Assembly: GCA_013697365.1 (NCBI GenBank) | Contig: JACCXA010000074.1 | Location: 1 to 5,855, forward strand | Origin: Chthoniobacterales bacterium | GTDB lineage: Bacteria > Verrucomicrobiota > Verrucomicrobiia > Chthoniobacterales > UBA10450 | Length of the DNA stretch: 5,855 bases | Direction of reading: 5' to 3' | In this document: positions 1 through 5,226 of the stretch, one piece after another | How positions within the stretch are numbered: position 1 is the first letter of the stretch | Layout of the letters: every line of letters begins with the position of its first letter | The notes under the pieces: model-generated | Seen by the model: the letters and a program-made list of their open reading frames with translations, nothing else | What the model was told of the DNA's origin: nothing | The model's database searches: none | Program-made: the position numbers and the translations under genes

Positions 1-200
1 GTTCGGTCTTCGATGTTTGTTCCGGCAACATCACGACAAAAAAGTACCGCCCCCCACGCCCGATGGACATGAAGGGCGGCTGTTCCCCCCAGAACAATCT
101 TCCAAATCTGTCGACGACGTAATCGAGGTTGTGCGGGGTCGCAACCGATTTCTGGTCGAACTTTTGCGACGCGCGGGTCGAAGTGCCCTAGGATCGGTCA
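1..200. other. Unassigned leader region upstream of the transglutaminase gene
   Basis: No gene is recognised here. One + strand frame is open from the window edge to a TGA at 221-223, overlapping the next gene by 23 bases. Its translation, rich in Arg, Pro and charged residues, matches no family I know. On the minus strand an ATG at 70-68 opens a frame running off the left edge (begins MSIGRGGRYFFVVMLPE), which could be the start of a divergent gene, but no good ribosome binding site precedes it. Small symmetries are present: GTCGCAA (138-144) and TTGCGAC (164-170) form an inverted repeat, and GGTCGAA occurs at 154-160 and 176-182, 22 bp apart. These could be regulatory but may be chance. Confidence 0.3.
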
Positions 201-1049
201 ATGAAGCTGGGCCTGCGATATGAAACCCTCTACCGCTACGAAGAGGTGGTGGCTTTCGCTCCGCACGATCTGCGTCTTTTCCCGCGCGGCGACCGCTTCA
301 GCCGCGTGCGGCGTCTCGATCTGAAAGCGAACGGCGAGGCGGCGGTGCGCTTTTCGCGCGACGTTTTCGACAACGTGGTGGCCTCCTGCTTTTACCCCGC
401 GCAAATGCAGGAGCTGCGTTACCATCTGGAGATCGACCTTGATCTGGAGGAAAGGGACGCATTCGATTTCATTTTGGAAAGCAGTGCGGTCGAGATGCCT
501 TTCGCATACAGCCCGGAATTGGGTTCGATCCTGGCGCCCTTCACAAAGCGGCAGACGAGCGCACCCCTTCACGTCCCGAACTGGGCCCCGCCTGGCCGCG
601 ACCGTGCCGGGACCGTGAGCGCCCTGGTCGCGCTGAATCACGCCCTGCATAAGAGCATTGAATACGAGCGGCGTGAAGAAGGCGCGGCGCGTTCCCCGGA
701 AGAGACGCTGCGGCTCGGGAAAGGAGCCTGTCGCGACGTGACCGTATTGCTCGCGGAAGTCTTGCGCAGTGCAGGCCTGGCGGCCCGGCTTGTCAGCGGC
801 TACCTGCGCGAAGCTGATGCTACGACACGGCGGGCAGAAGGATCACTACACGCCTGGACGGAGGTTTTTTTACCGGGCGCGGGTTGGATCGGAATGGACG
901 CGACGAACGGCGTTTTCTGCAACCACAACTTCATCGCGGCCGCCGCCGGCCTGCTCCCGGCGCACGTCACGCCGATCACCGGGAAATATTTTCACGCGCG
1001 AAAAATTCAATCAGAAATGACGAGCCGCCTGGAGCTGGTACAACTCTAG
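201..1049 (+). CDS. Transglutaminase-like cysteine peptidase family protein
   Basis: The 282-residue protein has the two-part layout of the bacterial transglutaminase-like family. Residues 1 to about 80 match the N-terminal beta domain (start MKLGLRYETLYRYEE, then PHDLRLFPR), and about 135-245 form the transglutaminase core. The likely catalytic triad is visible: Cys177 in GKGACRD, His217 in SLHAWTEVFLPG and Asp233 in GMDATNG. Families of this type act on amide bonds as peptidases or cross-linking enzymes; the substrate of this one is unknown. No signal peptide is seen, so it is probably cytoplasmic. In many genomes relatives sit beside alpha-E and ATP-grasp-like genes, but here the next gene is recF, 38 bases on. 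The ATG at 201 is preceded by AGGA (190-193) at a good distance, and the N-terminal motif begins right at this Met. Family assignment is firm; biological role is not. Confidence 0.9.
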   Translation: MKLGLRYETLYRYEEVVAFAPHDLRLFPRGDRFSRVRRLDLKANGEAAVRFSRDVFDNVVASCFYPAQMQELRYHLEIDLDLEERDAFDFILESSAVEMPFAYSPELGSILAPFTKRQTSAPLHVPNWAPPGRDRAGTVSALVALNHALHKSIEYERREEGAARSPEETLRLGKGACRDVTVLLAEVLRSAGLAARLVSGYLREADATTRRAEGSLHAWTEVFLPGAGWIGMDATNGVFCNHNFIAAAAGLLPAHVTPITGKYFHARKIQSEMTSRLELVQL

Positions 1050-1087
1050 GCCTGGTCTTTTGAGGATCGGGCGAGAGACCGAGCGGA

Positions 1088-2137
1088 ATGCTGACGGAAA
1101 TACAGCTGCGGAATTTTCGCTGCTTCGAGTCGCTGCGGGTCGACTTCGGTCCCGGCTACAACTTCTTCATTGGGCAGAATGGGCAGGGAAAGACGTCGAT
1201 TTTGGAAGCTGTGTGTGTGCTGCTGCGATTGCAATCGCAGCGCAGCTCCACGCTCGCGCCTTTGGTCAGGATCGGTCATAGCACTTTCGCGCTGGCTGGG
1301 CGGTGCCACGAACACGCCCTGGAATTTCGCTACGGTCCCCTGCGCCGGAAGCTTGTCTTCGACCACGTCGAACAGCCCGCCCCGAAAGAGTATCTGCGAC
1401 TCGCGCGTGTGGTTTCGCTTGCGAACACCGATATCGAGCTGGTTCGCGGTAGCTCGGAAGCCCGGCGACGCTTTCTCGACTTTCTTGGCTCCCAGATCGA
1501 GCGGAGCTACCGGCTGACGCTGCGCGCGTACGAGCGGGCTTTGCGTTCCCGGAATGCGCTTTTGAAATCTCCGCAGCCGAAACCTCGCGAGTTGGCTGCC
1601 TATGACTCTCCGCTTCTCGAGCATGGCGCGAAGCTTTCTGCTCTGCGCGCACGCCTCGTAGAGCACCTGAGGCCATTTGCCGCAGACGCGCACCGTGAGA
1701 TCAGCGGCTCGGTGGAGTGTTTGGAAATGAAGTACGCACCGGGCAACGAAGAGGACTTCGCGACGGATCTAGCTCGCTCTCGACCGCAGGAGCTGCGGCT
1801 CCGTCAGACGATTGTGGGCCCTCATCGAGACGATATCACGCTCCAGGTCGACGAAATGGCCGCGAACCAATACGCCTCGGAAGGACAGCAGCGGACAGTC
1901 GCTCTCGCCCTGAAGATCGCGCAGGCTCGCGTCTTCGCGGCGGAGGAAGGGGCACCGCCTTTGCTTATGGTCGACGACATCTTCGGCGAGCTCGATCCGC
2001 AACGCCGCAATCGTCTCTTCAGCTCGCTGCCCCGGGAAGCGCAGAAGCTGGTGACGGCCACCAGCCTCGCATGGCATAAAGGCGAATTAAGCGGGTGCAT
2101 TTCTGAGTTCATAGATGGAACTCTGAGAACAAAGTAA
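1088..2137 (+). CDS. recF: DNA replication and repair protein RecF
   Basis: RecF is an SMC/ABC-like ATPase that, with RecO and RecR, loads RecA on single-stranded gaps at stalled replication forks. The 349-residue protein is near the usual 350-370. It starts with the typical RecF N-terminus (MLTEIQLRNFRCFESL). Walker A is G29-QNGQ-GKTS37, the ABC signature is around S264-EGQQR269 preceded by QYA, and Walker B with the D-loop is LLMVDDIFGELD (292-303), with D296, D297 and E301. VGPHRDD (243-249) is another family hallmark. All ATPase motifs are intact, so it should be functional. It commonly follows dnaA and dnaN, but here it follows a transglutaminase gene by 38 bases and is followed by yqgE, suggesting cotranscription with both. 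The ribosome site before the ATG is weak (GAGCGGA next to the start). A GAGTTC/GAACTC inverted repeat (2105-2110 and 2118-2123) lies in the last codons. Confidence 0.95.
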   Translation: MLTEIQLRNFRCFESLRVDFGPGYNFFIGQNGQGKTSILEAVCVLLRLQSQRSSTLAPLVRIGHSTFALAGRCHEHALEFRYGPLRRKLVFDHVEQPAPKEYLRLARVVSLANTDIELVRGSSEARRRFLDFLGSQIERSYRLTLRAYERALRSRNALLKSPQPKPRELAAYDSPLLEHGAKLSALRARLVEHLRPFAADAHREISGSVECLEMKYAPGNEEDFATDLARSRPQELRLRQTIVGPHRDDITLQVDEMAANQYASEGQQRTVALALKIAQARVFAAEEGAPPLLMVDDIFGELDPQRRNRLFSSLPREAQKLVTATSLAWHKGELSGCISEFIDGTLRTK

Positions 2138-2195
2138 GCCCCCACGCGGGAAGCTTCCTCTTGCGAAAAATGGCCGGTTGTATTCTAGTTTTTAC

Positions 2196-2759
2196 ATGCG
2201 CAATCCGCGCCAGAAGCTGCTGCCGGACAATCTAGCGGGATCGTTGCTGATCGCGCATCCGAACATGCTTGATCCGAATTTCCGGCGCGCCGTGCTCTTC
2301 ATCTCCGCGCACGACCCAAACGATGGCGCGATGGGTGTGATCCTAAACCGCCCCCTCGACAAACAGGTCTCGGATTTAGTTAGCGACCTTCCTCCCGAAG
2401 GTCTGGAAGACGTTCCCGTTTTCCTCGGCGGGCCGGTGGGCAAGAATCAGCTTATGTTTGCCGCCTTCGAGTGGGAGGACGCGAACGGTTTAAAGCTCAA
2501 CCACAACGTCAACGTCTCCGAGGCACATTTAACCCTGGGCGAAGATCCGTCGTCGATCCGCGCTTTTGTCGGATACGCAGGGTGGAGCGCTGGGCAGCTC
2601 GAAGCCGAGATGAAACAAAAAGCCTGGATTCTGCAGAAGCCGAATCGTGCCGCGTTGACGCCGGATCGCCTCCCGAAGCTCTGGTTCGAGATCATGCGCG
2701 GGCTGGGGCCGTGGTATAAATTGCTCGCGGCGGCTCCGGACGATCCGTCATTGAATTAG
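2196..2759 (+). CDS. yqgE: YqgE/AlgH family (UPF0301, DUF179) protein
   Basis: The 187-residue protein belongs to the YqgE/AlgH family, whose molecular role is still unclear; AlgH was first named for an effect on alginate in Pseudomonas, and no enzyme activity is settled. Family motifs appear in order: GSLLIAHPNMLDPNF (15-29), the HDPNDGAMGVILNRP block (39-53), VFLGGPV (75-81), and FVGYAGWSAGQLEAEM (124-139), ending with a KLWFEIM segment. Length is normal (about 185-190) and no signal peptide is seen, so it is likely cytoplasmic. I chose the ATG at 2196, because the motif-bearing region begins soon after. An in-frame TTG at 2178 would add six residues (MYSSFY) without conserved character. 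No Shine-Dalgarno sequence precedes either start. The gap to recF is 58 bases, containing a GGAAGCTTCC palindrome (2149-2158), so it may be read from the recF transcript. Confidence 0.9.
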   Translation: MRNPRQKLLPDNLAGSLLIAHPNMLDPNFRRAVLFISAHDPNDGAMGVILNRPLDKQVSDLVSDLPPEGLEDVPVFLGGPVGKNQLMFAAFEWEDANGLKLNHNVNVSEAHLTLGEDPSSIRAFVGYAGWSAGQLEAEMKQKAWILQKPNRAALTPDRLPKLWFEIMRGLGPWYKLLAAAPDDPSLN

Positions 2760-2769
2760 CGGCCGTTAG

Positions 2770-2849
2770 ATCGTTGAGCGGTTGAATCGTTGAACCGGCA
2801 ATGTCTTGCCCTTTGGCGGTTCACACTTTACCGCTGTAGCGATTCAACC
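2770..2849. repeat. Intergenic palindromic element with 8-bp periodic repeats
   Basis: The yqgE-ald gap is strongly structured. Three octamers in tandem fill 2770-2793: ATCGTTGA, GCGGTTGA, ATCGTTGA. The 10-mer GGTTGAATCG (2780-2789) has an exact inverted copy CGATTCAACC (2840-2849). Nested inside, TGAACCG (2791-2797) pairs with CGGTTCA (2817-2823), and at the tip GGCAA/TTGCC (2798-2802 and 2806-2810 approximately) can form a small hairpin. The whole could fold as a cruciform or a branched RNA stem. It resembles short dispersed intergenic repeats of bacteria, but copy number cannot be judged from one window. It may act as an attenuator or mRNA stabiliser before ald, or may be a neutral repeat. 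There is no T-tract, so a classic terminator is unlikely. Confidence 0.6.
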
Positions 2850-2861
2850 ATTTAACGTCCC

Positions 2862-3959
2862 ATGATCGTCGGCGTCCCAAAAGAAATTAAACCTCAGGAG
2901 CATCGTGTCGGCCTGGTGCCTTCGACTGCTTCCACTTTGGCCCGCCGTGGCCATGACGTCCTAGTGGAGAAGAGCGCAGGGGTAGGGTCCGGGTTTCCTG
3001 ACGAAGCTTACACCGCGGTCGGTGCACGGATCGTCGAGACCGCAGCGGAACTCTTTCGGCAGGCCGAGATGATCGTGAAGGTGAAGGAGCCGTTGCCTGC
3101 TGAATACGGCCTTCTGCGGAAGGACCAGATCCTTTTCACCTATCTCCATCTCGCAGCGAGCAAACCGCTGACCGACGCACTCCTGGAATCTGGCGTCACG
3201 GGCGTGGCCTACGAGACTATCCAGGTCGGTAACAAGCTGCCGTTGCTCGAACCGATGAGCGAAATTGCGGGTCGCATGTCGGTAGTGATGGGCGCCTTTT
3301 ATCTGGCCAAGCATAATGGCGGCAATGGTGTTTTGCTCGGCGGGGTTCCGGGCGTTCTGCCGGGGAAAGTAGTCGTGATTGGAGGCGGCACTTCGGGTGT
3401 CAACGCGGCCCGCATGGCGGTGGGTCTCAACGCCGACGTCACCATTCTCGAAGTAGACGGAGAGCGGATGCGTTTCCTCGATTTGACGATGCCAAACGTA
3501 AACACGCTTTACTCGAATGAGGCCAATTTGACCGAGCTCATGCCGACTTGCGACCTCTTGATTGGCGCGGTTTTGGTGCCGGGCGCAAAAGCGCCGAAGC
3601 TAATCACGCGCGAGATGTTAAAGAAGATGAAGCCGGGCAGCGTCCTCGTCGATATCGCGATTGACCAGGGAGGTTGCGCCGAAACTTCGCGAGCCACCAC
3701 TCATCACGATCCGATCTATGTGGAAGAAGACGTGACGCATTATTGCGTGGCTAATATGCCGGGCGCCTACGCGCGGACCTCGACCCAGGCACTGAGCAAT
3801 GCGACTGCCCGTTACGTAGAACTGTTAGCTGATTTTGGGCTCGAAGCAGCCTGCCAGAAGCAGCCGGCCTTGACCGGGGGCATCAACACTCGTGACGGGA
3901 AATTGACCCTGCAGGCTGTGGCCGAGGCGCACGGCGTGAAGTACGAGCCTGCCTTCTAG
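2862..3959 (+). CDS. ald: Alanine dehydrogenase (NAD-dependent)
   Basis: The enzyme catalyses reversible oxidative deamination of L-alanine to pyruvate and ammonium with NAD+, in the cytoplasm. It serves alanine catabolism or, in reverse, ammonium assimilation and NADH reoxidation. The 365 residues match the family length of about 370. The N-terminus MIVGVPKEIKPQEHRVGLVP is typical. Substrate and catalytic residues known in characterised Ald proteins are present: Arg15, Lys75 in VKVKEP, His96 in YLHLA, and Asp268 in DIAIDQGGC. The Rossmann nucleotide loop is VVIGGGTSG (171-179), and Asp199 after ILEV suits NAD ribose binding. MPGAYARTST (299-308) is another family block. The pyridine nucleotide transhydrogenase alpha subunit is related, but the length and DQGGC block fit Ald. 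No Shine-Dalgarno sequence is seen before the ATG. The long structured gap upstream suggests it may have its own control. Confidence 0.95.
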   Translation: MIVGVPKEIKPQEHRVGLVPSTASTLARRGHDVLVEKSAGVGSGFPDEAYTAVGARIVETAAELFRQAEMIVKVKEPLPAEYGLLRKDQILFTYLHLAASKPLTDALLESGVTGVAYETIQVGNKLPLLEPMSEIAGRMSVVMGAFYLAKHNGGNGVLLGGVPGVLPGKVVVIGGGTSGVNAARMAVGLNADVTILEVDGERMRFLDLTMPNVNTLYSNEANLTELMPTCDLLIGAVLVPGAKAPKLITREMLKKMKPGSVLVDIAIDQGGCAETSRATTHHDPIYVEEDVTHYCVANMPGAYARTSTQALSNATARYVELLADFGLEAACQKQPALTGGINTRDGKLTLQAVAEAHGVKYEPAF

Positions 3960-3975
3960 GGCCTCCACGTCTGAA

Positions 3976-3996
3976 GCGGCGGTCTATGACCGCCGC
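3976..3996. repeat. GC-rich palindrome after ald (possible terminator or REP-like element)
   Basis: Sixteen bases after the ald stop, GCGGCGGTC (3976-3984) and GACCGCCGC (3988-3996) form a perfect 9-bp stem with a TAT loop. The stem is very stable. No T-run follows (the next bases are CTCCGG), so it is not a standard intrinsic terminator. It could pause or stabilise the 3' end of the ald mRNA, or be a copy of a REP-type palindrome. The stem itself is certain; the role is not. Confidence 0.55.
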
Positions 3997-4054
3997 CTCC
4001 GGTTCGGTCCTCCAAGTAGCATAGATCGCAGACTCCGACCGGGAGTTTCTCTCG

Positions 4055-4132
4055 ATGAAACGCTCCAAGCGCTTCCGGAAGATTCACTTACCTGCAAGAC
4101 CGGATGCCGGTGTCTGCGCGATTCAGCTGTAA
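4055..4132 (+). CDS. Possible 25-residue basic peptide (doubtful)
   Basis: This short ORF (MKRSKRFRKIHLPARPDAGVCAIQL) lies in the 197-base gap between ald and the lipoprotein gene. It is noted because GGGAG (4041-4045) sits nine bases before its ATG, a better ribosome site than most larger genes here have. The first ten residues are strongly basic. GGAG can pair either upstream with ACTCC (4032-4036) or downstream with CTCC (4063-4066), which would hide the ribosome site or enclose the start codon. It matches no family I know; it is not ribosomal protein L34. An ORF of this length easily arises by chance, so I give it low weight. Confidence 0.2.
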   Translation: MKRSKRFRKIHLPARPDAGVCAIQL

Positions 4133-4156
4133 CCCGCTACGGGCTAACCAAAAATT

Positions 4157-4432
4157 ATGAAAAAATTCATCACCATTCTTGCCAGCGCCGCACTCCTCGC
4201 GGCTTGTGAACAAAGAACTGAAGTCACGCCGACGACCGGCGCTTCGCCCGCGAGTGGGAAGACAGAGACCAACACGACGATCGTGAATCCTTCTCCAGCC
4301 AGCGCGACCAAGTCCGAGACGAACACCACGAACACGACCAACATGACGACCACCGCGACACCTGCGGATGGGTCGAGTTCTTCATCATCCTCTACCACCA
4401 CGACGGCCAGCGCCACCCCGGGCGGCAACTAG
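4157..4432 (+). CDS. Putative small Thr/Ser-rich lipoprotein of unknown function
   Basis: The 91-residue product begins with a lipoprotein signal: MKK, a hydrophobic core (FITILASAALL), then the lipobox LAAC with Cys17. Cleavage before Cys17 and lipidation would tether the chain to a membrane of the envelope. The mature part is low complexity: roughly half Thr and Ser, with many Asn, Pro and Ala, a TNTTNTTN-like tract and a run of seven Ser followed by four Thr, ending PGGN. It has no recognisable fold and is likely disordered. The seven Ser codons are varied (TCG, AGT, TCT, TCA, TCC), so the run is not a simple nucleotide repeat. There is no clear Shine-Dalgarno sequence before the ATG, but the lipobox makes this start convincing. 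A strong terminator follows 18 bases after the stop. I cannot assign a function; such proteins are often species-specific. Confidence 0.65.
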   Translation: MKKFITILASAALLAACEQRTEVTPTTGASPASGKTETNTTIVNPSPASATKSETNTTNTTNMTTTATPADGSSSSSSSTTTTASATPGGN

Positions 4433-4450
4433 AGTCTGCGTCAGTCGCCC

Positions 4451-4488
4451 AGAAGTCTTCCGGTTGCCTTGGCAGCGGGAAGACTTTT
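4451..4488 (+). terminator. Intrinsic terminator after the lipoprotein gene
   Basis: AAGTCTTCC (4453-4461) pairs perfectly with GGAAGACTT (4478-4486). After one G/G mismatch the stem continues as GTTGC (4463-4467) with GCAGC (4472-4476, one G-U pair), capped by CTTG. A TTTT run (4485-4488) closes the 3' side. This should end transcription from the lipoprotein gene and isolates the rnpA cluster, which then needs its own promoter within 4489-4553. The T-run is short, so efficiency may be moderate. Reading in the opposite direction it could also work weakly. Confidence 0.7.
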
Positions 4489-4553
4489 GCTGTACAGACG
4501 CTCGAATTAGGTTTTGGCGCGTTCCTCCACGGAACCTGTGTTAAAAAGGGCCA

Positions 4554-4934
4554 GTGAGTGATGATATTGACGCGCCCTCTCTTTCGTTTTCGAAAGCGAG
4601 GCGGCTCACCCATCCAGCCGAGTTTCTCCGCGTCAAAACCGAGGGCAGGGCGCAACGCGGAGCCCTCCTCATCCTTGGCGTTCTCGTCCTTGAAAACGAG
4701 GAATCGACCGCTTTCCGCGCCGGCTTCGTCACCTCGAAACGCGTCGGCGGGGCTGTCGTCCGGAATCGAGTCCGACGGCGCCTGAGGGAGATCGTACGCC
4801 GGCAGCAACGAGCCTTGCGCAGTGGCATTTGGATCGTAGTTATCGCCCGTCCGAGCGCGGCTGCGGCCACCTATCGTGCGCTGGAAGATGAGTGGTTGCG
4901 TCTCGCAAAGCGCGCTTTTATTCTAGCGCCCTGA
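4554..4934 (+). CDS. rnpA: Ribonuclease P protein component
   Basis: RnpA is the small basic protein that binds the RNase P RNA and helps it remove 5' leaders from precursor tRNAs. The 126-residue product has the typical SFSKARRLTHPAEF opening (11-24), corresponding to the family's L(xx)ProxEF-type start, and the signature arginine-rich helix K62-RVGGAVVRNRVRRRLRE79, including the RNR core (70-72). WIVVIARPSA (93-102) matches the late beta strand. The GTG at 4554 is the only sensible start upstream of the conserved part; AAGG (4546-4549) is a weak ribosome site four bases before it. The early coding region holds a hairpin (4576-4601). The stop codon overlaps the yidD start. The usual upstream neighbour rpmH is absent; only 121 noncoding bases separate rnpA from the lipoprotein gene. 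Confidence 0.93.
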   Translation: MSDDIDAPSLSFSKARRLTHPAEFLRVKTEGRAQRGALLILGVLVLENEESTAFRAGFVTSKRVGGAVVRNRVRRRLREIVRRQQRALRSGIWIVVIARPSAAAATYRALEDEWLRLAKRAFILAP

Positions 4935-5209
4935 TGCTCCCGATCGTCCGCTTTTTGATCCGCGCTTATCAGTGGACGATATCGCCAGTCCTCTCCTGGA
5001 TGAGCGGTCCTGGCATGGGGTGTCGGTATCAACCAACCTGTTCCAGTTACTTTCTGCAGGCTGTCGAGATCCATGGATCCGTCCGCGGCGGCTGGCTTGG
5101 GCTATGCCGTCTGGCTCGCTGCGCACCGTGGGGCAGAGAGGGGTTTGATCCGGTTCCGCCGCGTGCTTGCCGCCTGCACGGAAACACTACGCATTTGGTT
5201 TGTGAATAG
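4934..5209 (+). CDS. yidD: Membrane protein insertion efficiency factor YidD
   Basis: YidD is a small membrane-associated protein that aids the YidC/Sec insertion of inner-membrane proteins. The 91-residue product carries the full family pattern: an N-terminal amphipathic stretch (MLPIVRFLIRAYQWTISP), then CRYQPTCSSY (30-39) with Cys30 and Cys36, HG (47-48), RLARCAPW (59-66) with Cys63, and FDPVP (71-75). The ATG at 4934 shares its A with the rnpA TGA stop (TGATG), so translation is probably coupled, and no separate ribosome site is seen. A GTG at 4892 in the same frame would add 14 residues inside rnpA that look unlike the family, so I reject it. The C-terminal tail (PRACRLHGNTTHLVCE) is not conserved. 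It sits 17 bases before yidC, matching its partner role. Confidence 0.93.
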   Translation: MLPIVRFLIRAYQWTISPVLSWMSGPGMGCRYQPTCSSYFLQAVEIHGSVRGGWLGLCRLARCAPWGREGFDPVPPRACRLHGNTTHLVCE

Positions 5210-5226
5210 GCTCACCAGCACCGCCC

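Noticed and set aside
164..194. Possible promoter TTGCGA ... TAGGAT before the transglutaminase gene
   Set aside because: Each box matches the sigma-70 consensus at about four of six bases and the spacer is 19, so it is within chance.
198..650. Minus-strand open frame of 150 codons inside the transglutaminase gene
   Set aside because: It is antisense to a gene with clear family motifs and a catalytic triad; its translation shows no recognisable domain.
1046..1693. Minus-strand open frame of 215 codons opposite recF
   Set aside because: It mirrors the recF coding strand in a GC-rich region; recF has all its ATPase motifs and explains the sequence.
2161..2186. Possible promoter TTGCGA ... TATTCT before yqgE
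   Set aside because: The spacer is only 14 bases and the boxes are partial matches.
4514..4544. Possible rnpA promoter TTGGCG ... TGTTAA
   Set aside because: A promoter is expected here, but the match is weak and the spacer is 19, so the exact site cannot be claimed.
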